A DNA stretch of 64,000 nt from Lentisphaerota bacterium. Lineage in GTDB: Bacteria; Verrucomicrobiota; Lentisphaeria; Victivallales; Victivallaceae. This document shows positions 1-8,664 of this stretch, one piece after another. The first letter of the stretch is position 1. Each line of letters opens with the position of its first letter. Location of the stretch: contig SUWG01000013.1 in assembly GCA_015061625.1 (NCBI GenBank), forward strand, positions 1 to 64,000, in the 5' to 3' direction. Below the pieces are notes generated by a model, which saw only the letters and a list, made by a program, of their open reading frames with translations, ran no database searches and had not been told where the DNA came from. A program made the position numbers and the translations under genes.

Positions 1-17
1 TTCTGCTCTTTAATATT

Positions 18-94
18 TGGTACACCCAAAGGGATTTGAACCCCTAACCTTCTGGTCCGTAGCCAGACGCTCTATCCAATTGAGCTATGGGTGC
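18..94 (-). tRNA. tRNA-Arg (anticodon ACG)
   Basis: A complete 77-nt cloverleaf reads on the minus strand. The acceptor stem GCACCCA pairs with TGGGTGT, with one G-U pair at the end. The anticodon loop CTACGGA on the stem TCTGG/CCAGA gives anticodon ACG, so it decodes CGN arginine codons after A34-to-I editing. The T loop contains GGTTCAAATCC and the 3' CCA is encoded. It lies 84 bp downstream of rpsI on the same strand. Confidence 0.95.
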
Positions 95-178
95 AACGTT
101 CTTTCTTAAACGATGCTATAATATACACGGGAAATCCGGTTTTGTCAAGCAGCTTCCACCAGATTTTCCCAAATATTT

Positions 179-577
179 TTATCGTTTGGAGAACTGGAAC
201 CGGCGACGGGCACCCGGCTGACCGGATTTCTTACGTTCTTTAACGCGGGCATCACGGGTAACCATACCTGCCTTTTTCAGCACCGCACGCAACTCTTCAT
301 CATAGTTGATCAGAGCGCGGGTGATTCCGTGGCGCAACGCACCGGCCTGACCGGCCATACCGCCGCCATCGCAGTTGGCAGCAATATCAAATTTGCCGAC
401 CGTCTCGCTGACGGTGAAAACCTGATTCACAAAACCGCAGAGGGATTCGCTGGTAAAGTAATCCGCCATCGGTTTGCCATTGACCACTACATTGCCGCTG
501 CCGGGAGTCAAACGGACACGCGCCACGGCGCATTTGCGACGGCCGGTAGCCAGAACAACATCACTTTTCTTGACCAT
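179..577 (-). CDS. rpsI: 30S ribosomal protein S9 (uS9)
   Basis: This 132-residue basic protein matches the family length of about 130. It opens with the usual GRRKCAVARVRL block and ends in the diagnostic QFSKR tail, which reaches the P-site tRNA in the small subunit. The start ATG lies 3 bp after the rplM stop, with a GGAG ribosome site inside the end of rplM, so the two genes are translated as a coupled pair in the universal rplM-rpsI order. Confidence 0.98.
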   Translation of the reverse strand: MVKKSDVVLATGRRKCAVARVRLTPGSGNVVVNGKPMADYFTSESLCGFVNQVFTVSETVGKFDIAANCDGGGMAGQAGALRHGITRALINYDEELRAVLKKAGMVTRDARVKERKKSGQPGARRRFQFSKR

Positions 578-580
578 GGT

Positions 581-1015
581 TTACTTCTCCAGATTGACTT
601 TGACGGGTTTCTGCGCAGCGTGCGGATGATCAGCACCGGCATAAACTTTGAGTTTCGCAAATTGGGCACGACCCAGACGGCCATGCGGCATCATTCCCCA
701 AACCGCATCTTTGATCAGACGCTCCGGATGGGTCTCACGGACTTTTTCCGCAGTCGTTTCAGTCAGACCGCTGCGGTAACCGGAGTAATCAACGTAGACT
801 TTGCGCTCGTTTTTGTGACCGGTAAAGACCGCTTTGGAAGCGTTGATGACAATGACAAATGCTCCGGTATCAATGTGCGGAGTATAGGTCGGTTTATCTT
901 TGCCGCGCAGGGCATTGGCGATACGGACCGCCAGACGGCCGACGGGCATTTCAGAGGCGTCAAACAGCAAGCACTCCTGCTTGATCTCGCCAACTTTAGC
1001 CAAATAAGTTTTCAT
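581..1015 (-). CDS. rplM: 50S ribosomal protein L13 (uL13)
   Basis: The 144-residue product carries uL13 landmarks: W/F-D-A near the N terminus, GRLA, LRGKDKPTYTPH, the Tyr-rich SGYRSGL and the MMPHGRLGR block. L13 is an early assembly protein of the large subunit. The ATG at 1015 is preferred over an in-frame GTG six bases upstream, because the AGGT ribosome site is 7 nt from the ATG and overlaps the GTG. It heads the rplM-rpsI operon, with a probable promoter at 1288-1316. Confidence 0.97.
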   Translation of the reverse strand: MKTYLAKVGEIKQECLLFDASEMPVGRLAVRIANALRGKDKPTYTPHIDTGAFVIVINASKAVFTGHKNERKVYVDYSGYRSGLTETTAEKVRETHPERLIKDAVWGMMPHGRLGRAQFAKLKVYAGADHPHAAQKPVKVNLEK

Positions 1016-1287
1016 TTTCACTACCTGATAAAAAAATCGTTTTTGTCAGAGCTTATGCGGACACATGATTTTGCCGGTAAATCACTGCCGTTTTTTCGCA
1101 CATCGGCAAGATGACTTCAACTGCCTCCAGCTTCCGCCACCTCAAAAAATCCTCTTTCCGGATCTTTAAGTGATCACCCGCACCATCCGGCACGCGTCAA
1201 CATCCTCACGGAATGCTCCTTTTGCGGACGAACACGATGATCGGGTGTGCCGCCGTCAAAAATACACAATCCATGCGGAATTCATTT

Positions 1288-1316
1288 AAAATAGCACTCA
1301 ATCGCCACTTTTGCAA
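1288..1316 (-). promoter_or_regulatory. Probable sigma-70 promoter of rplM-rpsI
   Basis: On the minus strand TTGCAA is followed after 17 bp by TATTTT, about 270 nt upstream of rplM. This leaves a long leader (1016-1287) in which I saw no gene; ribosomal protein leaders are often regulatory but no specific fold was recognised. Confidence 0.45.
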
Positions 1317-1375
1317 ATTTTTTTCATAAAAAAAACATTATTTTGCAAGATATCCACGCTTTGCATCTTCCAAAC

Positions 1376-1404
1376 TTGAAAAATCCACGTTAATGGATTA
1401 CCTT
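1376..1404 (+). promoter_or_regulatory. Probable promoter of the redoxin-TPR gene and mnmE
   Basis: TTGAAA, 17 bp, TACCTT, about 40 nt upstream of the start at 1445. The layout matches the TTGAAA-17-TATATT form seen at several other genes in the window, though the -10 box is weaker. Confidence 0.4.
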
Positions 1405-1444
1405 ATATACAAGGAAAAACAATCGATCTTTGAGGATAACTTCC

Positions 1445-2587
1445 ATGAAAAAATTTTTACTGTTCTGTCTTTTTTCTTTTGCGGCGGCAATGCTTTACGC
1501 TGTTCAACCGGGGGATAAACCCGGAGAAGCTGCCACTCAACTGCGCTGGATAGACTGTTCCCCCATGCCTTTCGGGGCCGTCAATCCGGAAAGTCACCCC
1601 AACATCCCCGAATTGCGGGTCATCGTTTTCATGCTCACCCGCGCCAGAGATACGGCCAATACCGTAACCATGCTCAATGCATTGACCGGACAATACGCCG
1701 GCAAAGTGCTTTTCTGCGTCATTACGCCGGATAACGTTTCCGATGCCGAAGCTCTCCGCCGCACCTATCCGGATATCCGTTTCCGCCTCGCCGTGGATAT
1801 GGAACGCAAAATCACCCCCGAATATATGCGCGCAACTGCCATGCTCTTTCCCATGGCATTTCTCATGGATAAACAGGGGATGATCCTCTGGCGCGGCGAA
1901 GCGGTCGATCTCGCCGAAACCCTCGAACTTCATGCCGCCGGTAAACTCGATGTCCAGCTGCAGCGTCGTCTGGTGCCGCTCATCTACAATATGCAGCAGA
2001 ATATGCGCACCGGCAATATGGCACGCACCATCGACAGTGCCTGCGCAGTGCTGGATGCTGATCCGGGAAATGCCCAGGCGATGCGTATGGCCATCTTTGC
2101 CATGGAAAATCAGAACCGCATTCAGGATGCCTGGGAGTTGGTCTTATCCTTCCTCGGCCATCTGCCGGAAAATCCCCGTTTCCACTTTACGGCACTGGAT
2201 CTTGCCATGCGTTATCCGCAGTTGCGCAACGCCCTGCCGGAATTGATCCAACATTTTGCCTCACAGGATTTTCCGGTGGATATCCGTTGCGCCTATGCCG
2301 GAAATCTGCTGGATAACTTCCGTTTTGAATCCGCCGCCGTACTCGGTGCGAAAAACATCATCGCCGGAACTCCGATGCCGGTCAATGCCACCGCTTTGCA
2401 ACTGGCCAATATCCTGATGGTCAGAGCCAGACTCCACTACGCTCTGGGCGATTTGCGGGCCGCCGAAAGTGATGTCAACGAGGCACTGCAATATTTCCGT
2501 CATGCCCAACTGCCCGGCGGTATTGCCCAGGCGGAAAAACAGTTGGCATACTTCCGGGCTTTGCTCGCAGATCAAGCAGGAGAATGA
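1445..2587 (+). CDS. Exported thioredoxin-fold protein with TPR-like C-terminal half
   Basis: The 380-residue product begins with a signal peptide (MKKFLLF, hydrophobic stretch, LYA cleavage site near residue 20). Residues 25-170 resemble a TlpA/redoxin fold: a strand ending in IVFML, a second in VLFCVIT, and the late cis-Pro type segment AFLMDKQGMILWRG. The CXXC that would do redox chemistry is absent; the site reads LTRARDTAN. The second half is helical with TPR-like spacing. ATG 1445 is chosen over an upstream TTG because GAGG lies 9 nt before it. A paralogue with the same layout is at 21273-22415. The role is unknown; a non-catalytic periplasmic binding or scaffold protein is possible. 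Confidence 0.75.
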   Translation: MKKFLLFCLFSFAAAMLYAVQPGDKPGEAATQLRWIDCSPMPFGAVNPESHPNIPELRVIVFMLTRARDTANTVTMLNALTGQYAGKVLFCVITPDNVSDAEALRRTYPDIRFRLAVDMERKITPEYMRATAMLFPMAFLMDKQGMILWRGEAVDLAETLELHAAGKLDVQLQRRLVPLIYNMQQNMRTGNMARTIDSACAVLDADPGNAQAMRMAIFAMENQNRIQDAWELVLSFLGHLPENPRFHFTALDLAMRYPQLRNALPELIQHFASQDFPVDIRCAYAGNLLDNFRFESAAVLGAKNIIAGTPMPVNATALQLANILMVRARLHYALGDLRAAESDVNEALQYFRHAQLPGGIAQAEKQLAYFRALLADQAGE

Positions 2588-2591
2588 TGTC

Positions 2592-3917
2592 ATGAATCAG
2601 AGTGACACCATTGCCGCTCCGGCCAGTGCCGTCGGCGGTGCGGTGACGGTCATCCGTCTTTCCGGGCCGCAGGCACTGGAGATCGCCAACCAAGTCTGGC
2701 AGGGCAGAAAGCCTCTTTCCGCCGCCAATGTGCGCCGCATGATGCTCGGTGAAGTCGCCGGTGATCCGACGCTGGCAGTATATATGAAAGCTCCTTACAG
2801 TTACACCGGCGATGACGTTGTGGAACTGCAATGTCACGGCGGAGCGGCAGCGGCCAATTCCATCATGACCAGACTGCTGGCCTCCGGCTGCCGTCTGGCC
2901 GAACCCGGTGAATTCACCTGCCGCGCCTTTCTCAACGGCAAACTTGACCTGCTTCAAGCCGAAGCTGTGGCCGATCTCATATCCTCATCCAGCGAAAATG
3001 CCCTGCATCTGGCGGAAAAACAACTGGCCGGATCATTGAGTGTCAGAATCGATGAATTATATGACCTGATCATCACGTTGCGTTCCGAATGTGAATCCCG
3101 GCTTGATTTCCCGGATGAAGAACTCGATTTCGATGATTCCGTACCGGAAAAAATCGCCCAAACCCGTCAGCGTATCGGAGAACTCATCGCCACCAGCCAC
3201 GCCGGAAGTATCATCCGGGATGGAGTTCAGGTGGTGCTGGCAGGAAAACCCAACGCCGGTAAATCCAGTTTGCTCAACCGCATCGTCGGCTTTGACCGGG
3301 CGATCGTCAGTGCCATTCCCGGCACGACCCGTGACACCGTGGAATCTGCCGCCGTCATCCGGGGTATCGGCGTGAATCTGACCGACACCGCCGGTTTGCG
3401 TGAAAGCAATGACCCCATCGAAAAAATGGGCATTGAACGCTCATTCCGCTCGATCAAAGCCGGTATGGTGACTTTCTGGCTGCTCGATGCTTCCAGCGAC
3501 GATCTGCAATCCCAAGTTGCTTCCATCGACCGCCACGCACCGGGCGTGATCGCCGTCTGGAACAAATGTGACCTCGTTCCCGATGCCGTCTTGCCGGAAA
3601 CCGCTTTACCGACCGTCAGGATCTCCGCCCGTTCCGGAGAAAATCTGGAACAACTCTTTGATGAATTTGAAAAAATCGTCTTTAACGGCGGCACTCCGGA
3701 TATCCCGGAAGTTGCAGTCAATGCCCGCAGTGCCTCTCTGCTGGAAAACTCCCTGCAATTCCTCAACCGGGCTGAAACCGCTTTCCTCGATGGCGATTAC
3801 GAAATCGCAGCAACCGAATTGGCAGAAGCTTCGATAAAAATCGGCGAAATCACCGGACGCACTGCCGCACCGGATCTGCTGGACAAGATATTCCACAAAT
3901 TCTGCATCGGCAAATAA
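2592..3917 (+). CDS. mnmE: tRNA uridine-5-carboxymethylaminomethyl modification GTPase
   Basis: MnmE with MnmG installs the cmnm5 group on wobble U34 of several tRNAs. The 441-residue protein has the N-terminal formyl-THF-binding domain (YTGDDVVELQCHGG, residues 71-84), the helical domain and an inserted G domain with P-loop GKPNAGKS (218-225), DTAG (265-268) and NKCD. The C-terminal CIGK motif, whose Cys is needed for the modification, closes the protein. The start is ATG 2592, with AGGAG 9 nt upstream inside the end of the preceding gene, so both form one transcript. A repeat island begins just after its stop. Confidence 0.97.
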   Translation: MNQSDTIAAPASAVGGAVTVIRLSGPQALEIANQVWQGRKPLSAANVRRMMLGEVAGDPTLAVYMKAPYSYTGDDVVELQCHGGAAAANSIMTRLLASGCRLAEPGEFTCRAFLNGKLDLLQAEAVADLISSSSENALHLAEKQLAGSLSVRIDELYDLIITLRSECESRLDFPDEELDFDDSVPEKIAQTRQRIGELIATSHAGSIIRDGVQVVLAGKPNAGKSSLLNRIVGFDRAIVSAIPGTTRDTVESAAVIRGIGVNLTDTAGLRESNDPIEKMGIERSFRSIKAGMVTFWLLDASSDDLQSQVASIDRHAPGVIAVWNKCDLVPDAVLPETALPTVRISARSGENLEQLFDEFEKIVFNGGTPDIPEVAVNARSASLLENSLQFLNRAETAFLDGDYEIAATELAEASIKIGEITGRTAAPDLLDKIFHKFCIGK

Positions 3918-3994
3918 CGGTGTTTGCATTGCGGGCAATCTCTTGCCGAATCTGCGGATAACAGTTCAGTCGAGTACATATCTCCAAAAAATCT

Positions 3995-4283
3995 CCCTGC
4001 GGCCGCGGGAGAGCGGCCTCGCCGCTCGTGCTTCGCACTCGGCGGTAAAGTCGATTTTTTGGAGGCCTCGCTCTCCGGTCTTCCGTGCGGCTTGCGCCGT
4101 ACTCATCCCTGCGAGTAAGGTGGTTTTTAATGATATTTATATAATTTCCCCTGCGGCGGCGGGAGAGCCGCCTCGCCGCTCGTGCTTTGCACGAGCGGTT
4201 GCAGTCGATTTTTTGGAGGCCTCGCTCTCCGGTCTTCCGTGCGGCTTACGCCGTACTCATCCCTGCGAGTAAGGTAGTTTTTT
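3995..4283. repeat. Tandem pair of 154-bp hairpin-string repeats
   Basis: Two copies start at 3995 and 4149, each opening with CCCTGCGG and ending near CTGCGAGTAAGG. They differ at scattered sites. Each is a chain of short palindromes, such as GCGGC-TTGC-GCCGT and ACTC...GAGT. The GCGGCTTGCGCCG element recurs in the separate hairpin string at 62818-63093. Confidence 0.85.
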
Positions 4284-4950
4284 TATTTATAATATTTGTC
4301 CGGCAAGACCTCGGCGGAAGTACACTCCTTCACTGTTACCTTGATTGAGACGCGACATCGGAGCGGCGAGACACCCCGCACCCCGCCGTGCGGGCGGCTT
4401 TCCTTGCCGCGCACTGCATCCACCGTCAGCCGCGTGGTGTTTCGGCTCGGCGGGCGGTTTGCACCGCCCTTGACAGGGGCTGCGCCCCCGTACCCCCGGT
4501 GGATAGCAGTCTGCCGGGGTTTTGTTTGTTTCGGCTCAACGGTAACAAACGGTAACAAACGGATAGCTGGCAGGGGCATTTCCCGGCTTGCGTTGCTCCG
4601 TACTTATCCGTACAACTCCGTACCCCTCCGTACCGGGCGAATGTCGAGCGCAAGCGAGCCGCAAGCCTGCACCGGTATTGTTGCCGCTTACAAGCCGGAG
4701 TAACATTTATTGGCTCCTGTTCGCTTGAGGGGAGGCAAACGCTTCGCCTTTGCCTCACAATGCAAAGTAAAAGTGCATTCGACTGCGGTCTGCGCGGTTT
4801 CCCGTGAAAAATACGACCTTTTGCGGCTTACTGTTGGTATCCGTAATGTCCGTAATGTCCGTACCGGGGGGTACAGGGGCGCAGCCTCTGTCAAGGCCGT
4901 CAGGCCGCTCACCGGCCCGCTCCACCACACCCGGCGGATGGATTGCGAGG

Positions 4951-5245
4951 CAATGTCAGGTTTTGCAAGGAGCGAATGAGGGAGCATACTCGGTATGTGA
5001 CCGAATGAGGGACGCAAGCAAGGCGTGAGAAAAGCCGTAATGCGCCGCCGCACGGGTATTTTTGCAAGCAGTATGTGCTTTTGTCAGGTTTTGCAAGGAG
5101 CGAATGAGGGAGCATACTATGTATGTGACCGAATGAGTGACGCAAGCAAGGCGTGAGAAAAGCCATAATGCGCCGCAAAAATCGGTATGTGACCGAATGA
5201 GTGACGTAAGCAAGGCGTGAGAAAAGCCGTAATGCGCCGCAAAAA
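4951..5245. repeat. Triple tandem repeat of about 95-130 bp
   Basis: Copies lie at about 4951-5047, 5082-5174 and, truncated, 5184-5245. The first two run from GTCAGGTTTTGCAAGGAGCG to GTGAGAAAAGCC; all share GGTATGTGACCGAATGAG or a close variant. The core hairpin CATAC-TCG-GTATG (4985-4997) becomes CATAC-TAT-GTATG in copy 2 (5113-5125). The same core is present at 55454-55466. The third copy abuts the stop codon of the ankyrin-repeat gene. Confidence 0.85.
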
Positions 5246-6358
5246 TCACCAGTTGCGGAATATCCGCGTAATATTCTCGTCTGAAGTCAGATCTACCGGC
5301 TTTTTCCCATCGTTATTAGGCATGATCCTGGCCCGTTTTCCACGCAGAATCCGGATGATTCCGACGTGCCCCCCCTGTGCCGCCAGATGCAAAGGTGTAT
5401 TGCCGTCACGGTTTTTAGCATTGATCCCGTCACTCCATTTTTTCAGCAATTCCACCATGATTGCCGGATTTCCGGCCATCGCCGCCCGGTGCAGAACATT
5501 GTTGCCCGCCTCATCCGTCACTGTAATATCCGCTCCGTCAGCGATCAGACGGATAAGCAAACTTTTATTGCCGCTGTCAATGGCGGCAAATAATTCGGCC
5601 GCCGACGGCACGGCTTTGCGCTCGCCGCTTTCACCGCTGTCTGCCGCCGCCGTTGGTGTTTCACTCACTGCCGGAGCATCAGTATCTGCCGGAGCAGGAG
5701 CCGCCGCCGGAACTTCCGCACTCTCATCCGCACTTTCCTCTCCAGAATCCTCTGATTCCGATGACTCCCGGACATTCTGCACCAGATTCATCCAACTTTT
5801 CACATTGTCGATTTTGGCTCTGACCCATGCCGGATACTTCCACCAGACAAATCCGCCGCCGCCCAGCAGCAGCAATAAGATCATCCATGCTCCCCATGAC
5901 CGTTTTTTTCGGGGGGCTTTATCTTTTTTACGCATACTCTCCGGCTCCCGGAGCAGTGCGCGGACGGGGGCTTTTTTCTCTGCGACAACTGCCGGTTCCG
6001 AAATCACCGGAGCAACCGGAGCGAACTGGCTTTCTTCCACTAAAGGAGTTGCCGGAACAGCCGGAGCGGTGACCTGCGGCTCAACCGTTTCCGTCTGAAT
6101 TGCCGGAACAGCCGGAGCGGCGACTTCATCTGCCATCTCTGCCACCGGAATACTCAAACGGATATCCAACTCTTCTTCCGACTCCGTTTCCGGAACCGGA
6201 ATTTCCGCACTTTCCACCACCGGAGCAACCGGGATATCGACCTTTTGCGCGACCGGCACCGCCGGTTTTTCCTCCGGGGAAACGGTGACTTTCTCCGTTT
6301 CCCCGACCGGTATGCTCAACCGGATACCGTCAATTTCCAACTTATTTTCTTCACTCAT
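5246..6358 (-). CDS. Membrane-anchored ankyrin-repeat protein
   Basis: The 370-residue protein has a long Pro/Val/Glu-rich cytoplasmic arm in which the motif IRLSIPV occurs twice (12-18, 66-72). A basic stretch and one transmembrane helix follow (about 155-173), then an acidic Ser/Glu/Ala/Pro linker. Residues about 253-358 hold three ankyrin units, including NNVLHRAAMAGN and NTPLHLAAQGGH. The ankyrin part is predicted outside the inner membrane. I prefer ATG 6358; a GTG at 6376 overlaps the upstream stop and would add six residues, and neither has a strong ribosome site. It is the last gene of the operon starting at 9099. Partner unknown. Confidence 0.8.
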   Translation of the reverse strand: MSEENKLEIDGIRLSIPVGETEKVTVSPEEKPAVPVAQKVDIPVAPVVESAEIPVPETESEEELDIRLSIPVAEMADEVAAPAVPAIQTETVEPQVTAPAVPATPLVEESQFAPVAPVISEPAVVAEKKAPVRALLREPESMRKKDKAPRKKRSWGAWMILLLLLGGGGFVWWKYPAWVRAKIDNVKSWMNLVQNVRESSESEDSGEESADESAEVPAAAPAPADTDAPAVSETPTAAADSGESGERKAVPSAAELFAAIDSGNKSLLIRLIADGADITVTDEAGNNVLHRAAMAGNPAIMVELLKKWSDGINAKNRDGNTPLHLAAQGGHVGIIRILRGKRARIMPNNDGKKPVDLTSDENITRIFRNW

Positions 6359-6372
6359 AAACAAGTGTTCTT

Positions 6373-7242
6373 TCACTGGTTGATGACCGAAATTCCCAAT
6401 GATGCCCCGACTGCCCGCACCACACCTTTGGGCTGGTGGTTGAGCATCTGCGGTTCAGTGCCGTTCCAGATCACAAAACTGCTGGAACCGCCGCCATCCA
6501 TATTGACGCCGTTGAATGCACCGAAATATTTCAGCATGAAACCGACTTCACTGGTCGGGCATCCCATACTGAAATCCGGCTGACGGCCATCGACCACCAG
6601 CAAATACAGATATTTTTTATCCGCCGACAATCCGTAACCGGTGCGCGGGGCAGTTCCCGCTCCACTGGGCAATACATTGCCATTGACCAGCACAAAACCG
6701 AAACCGGTGATCGCCTGATCGATGTTGGTAAGATCTTCATTTTCTCCGACACAGCGCAAATCGACCGAACCATCTTTGTAAACGATGAATGACGGACGGC
6801 CCTTCAACACCGGAGAAACCACTTCACCGTCGGAGATCAGCAACCCCAGATTGCTGGCATAAGGGCTGTAAATACCATCCCACGGACTCCACGGTGCGCC
6901 ATTGACGGCGGCGACCACCTCAAAACCCTGATCGCGCAACTGACTCATGAAATCAGCGGTTCTCTGCCGTTTGGTATGGATTTTCAAATGCGTATGAGTC
7001 GGCACCGTTTCGCCGTATTCAGCGGCTTTTTTACTGGTGTGGAAACGGAATGAACCATTCAACTCGACTTGCATCACCCAGATTTTCATGATCCGCGGTT
7101 CACTTTTTTCCAGTTGGACATATTTTATGCCCGACACCAGCTGCGCAGCACTGCTCCAGTCAAATTGCCCCTCATCCCACCATTGAGCATCAAGCACCAG
7201 TGCCGCAAACAAAAACAACACCGACAACCATTTTTTTCCCAT
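6373..7242 (-). CDS. Exported phosphodiester glycosidase-family protein (NAGPA domain)
   Basis: The 289-residue protein has a signal peptide (residues 1-19, cut near LDA-Q) and a NAGPA-type domain. This is the fold of the enzyme that removes GlcNAc from the mannose-6-phosphate marker, widespread in bacteria as exopolysaccharide-associated proteins. Visible marks are AAVNGAPW (111-118), PRTGYG (199-204), VVDGRQ (216-221) and NMDGGGSSS (247-255). The substrate in bacteria is mostly unknown; cleavage of a sugar phosphodiester in the envelope is the likely chemistry. It lies 21 bp after the PIN-PhoH gene, and its stop overlaps a GTG codon of the ankyrin gene. Confidence 0.87.
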   Translation of the reverse strand: MGKKWLSVLFLFAALVLDAQWWDEGQFDWSSAAQLVSGIKYVQLEKSEPRIMKIWVMQVELNGSFRFHTSKKAAEYGETVPTHTHLKIHTKRQRTADFMSQLRDQGFEVVAAVNGAPWSPWDGIYSPYASNLGLLISDGEVVSPVLKGRPSFIVYKDGSVDLRCVGENEDLTNIDQAITGFGFVLVNGNVLPSGAGTAPRTGYGLSADKKYLYLLVVDGRQPDFSMGCPTSEVGFMLKYFGAFNGVNMDGGGSSSFVIWNGTEPQMLNHQPKGVVRAVGASLGISVINQ

Positions 7243-7263
7243 TTCAAATATTCTCCACTGCGG

Positions 7264-8655
7264 TCAAAGTTTTTTTGCGGCCAGAGCCGCCAATTCACTG
7301 CGTTCACTTCTCTGCAAGGTGACGTGACCGAAAATGCTCTCGCCTTTGAGCCGGTCGGCCGCATAACTCAACCCGTTGCCGGAAGCATCCAGATAAGGGT
7401 TGTCGATCTGCGCCGGATCTCCGGTCAGCACCATTTTGGAATCGCTCCCGCACCGGCTGATGATCGTTTTCACCTCATGCGGAGTCAGATTCTGCGCCTC
7501 GTCGATAATGATGAATTGCCGGGGAATACTTCTGCCCCGGATGTAGGTCAAAGCTTCCAGATCAAGTTTATGGGAATTCATCAAACCTTCCGTGGAGTAA
7601 CGGGAAGAACTTTTCGGCTTGCGCTCCTCCTCGCCGCCCAGCAGAAATTCAAGATTGTCGAAAATCGGCTGCATCCAGCTGCTCAACTTCGATTCTTTGC
7701 TCCCCGGCAGGAAACCGATATCGTTGCCCAGCGGAATGATCGGCCGGGAAACCAGTATTTTTTCATAAATATTTTCATGCAGAGTCTGCTGCAGTGCCGC
7801 CGCCAGAGCCAGCAATGTTTTACCGGTGCCGGCACCGCCGAGCAGAGTGACCAGTTTGACTTCCGGATCGAGCAGAAGATCCAGTGCCATGCGCTGTTCC
7901 TTATTGCGCGGAGAAAGATTCCACACCTTTTCCACCCGGTGCGGCAGCATCAGCAGATTGCCTCCGGCGTGCTTGCGCATGACCACGCTTTTGCGTTCAT
8001 CGGCATTGGAAGTGAGCAGGATGAATCCGTTATCCGGCAAATCCGGGAACTTTTCTCCGGGCAACTCCTTTTTGCTGTATGCCTCATCCACCAGAGAACC
8101 ATCCACCGCACTATCCTGAAATCCGGTATAGCGGTCGAAATTTTTGACCTTCTGACGTTCAAAATCCATCACCGGCAACCCCAGCGCATCCGCTTTGAGC
8201 CGCAGATTGATATCTTTACTTATGAATATGACATTGCGCCCGCGGTTGCGCAGAAAACAGGCCACACGCAAGATGCGGTTATCCGGAGAATCCAGCAGCA
8301 GATCATTGTCAAATGCCCGGTCGGCTTCATTGATACTCGCCTCATCCGCCGCCCCGGCACTGATCACGAAAAGTTTGCCGCAGGTTTCCTGACTGATGGA
8401 TGACAGCGGCAGGCCCTTATCCGGATCACCGGCACAACCGGGGAATTCCTCCCGCAAACGGTCAAGATAACGGATCACCCGGCGGGCATTGCGCCCCAAT
8501 TCATCGGAATTCTTTTTGAATTTATCCAGTTCCTCGATGACCGCCATAGGGATAACCACATCGTTATCCTTGAAACACTGCACGCTTGCGGAACTGTGCA
8601 ACAATACGTTGGTATCCAGCACAAACGTTTTGACTTCACCGCAATGATCGCTCAT
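7264..8655 (-). CDS. PhoH-type ATPase with N-terminal PIN nuclease domain
   Basis: This 463-residue fusion matches the PhoH2/YlaK type. Residues 8-150 form a PIN domain with acidic residues at LDTNVLL (13-19), EEL (41-43) and near FISKD, as expected for a metal-dependent RNase. The second half is a PhoH P-loop ATPase with Walker A GGAGTGKT (273-280) and Walker B IIIDEAQN. Known PhoH2 proteins unwind and cleave RNA. ATG 8655 has AGGTGG five bases upstream. It sits 9 bp after a lipoprotein gene. A second, PIN-less PhoH lies at 17237-18190. Confidence 0.92.
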   Translation of the reverse strand: MSDHCGEVKTFVLDTNVLLHSSASVQCFKDNDVVIPMAVIEELDKFKKNSDELGRNARRVIRYLDRLREEFPGCAGDPDKGLPLSSISQETCGKLFVISAGAADEASINEADRAFDNDLLLDSPDNRILRVACFLRNRGRNVIFISKDINLRLKADALGLPVMDFERQKVKNFDRYTGFQDSAVDGSLVDEAYSKKELPGEKFPDLPDNGFILLTSNADERKSVVMRKHAGGNLLMLPHRVEKVWNLSPRNKEQRMALDLLLDPEVKLVTLLGGAGTGKTLLALAAALQQTLHENIYEKILVSRPIIPLGNDIGFLPGSKESKLSSWMQPIFDNLEFLLGGEEERKPKSSSRYSTEGLMNSHKLDLEALTYIRGRSIPRQFIIIDEAQNLTPHEVKTIISRCGSDSKMVLTGDPAQIDNPYLDASGNGLSYAADRLKGESIFGHVTLQRSERSELAALAAKKL

Positions 8656-8664
8656 ATATCCACC

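Larger units (their letters stand above)
3918..5245. repeat. Repeat island A: mosaic of dispersed non-coding modules
   Basis: No credible gene lies in these 1.3 kb. It starts with a fragment (3925-3975) also found inside the MITE-like element at 33502. Next is a tandem pair of hairpin strings (3995-4283). Then come modules shared with the islands at 24792 and 56321: a GGGCGGT/ACCGCCC hairpin (4452-4469), a TCTGCCGGGG plus T-run half-terminator (about 4510), CGGTAAC 10-mers (4540-4561) and CCGTAC 10-mers (4600-4645). The segment 4752-4818 reappears inverted at 25215-25276. CCGTAATGT 9-mers lie at 4843-4863, and a triple repeat follows at 4951-5245. The island ends on the stop codon of the ankyrin gene. 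Confidence 0.85.

Noticed and set aside
329-1114. A 261-codon open frame on the plus strand opposite rpsI-rplM
   Set aside because: It is the antisense of two certain ribosomal protein genes; no ribosome site or recognisable domain.
4340-4400. Fifth copy of the GTCGC-stem-TTGATCG hairpin
   Set aside because: Parts of both flanks can be seen on the minus strand (GGTGTC, AATCAAGG) but the stem does not pair; it may be a decayed copy and was not counted.
3924-5053. Several open frames of 64-135 codons in repeat island A
   Set aside because: They follow repeats, differ between copies and translate to low-complexity Arg/Pro-rich sequence with no start signals; the DNA is better explained as folded repeats.
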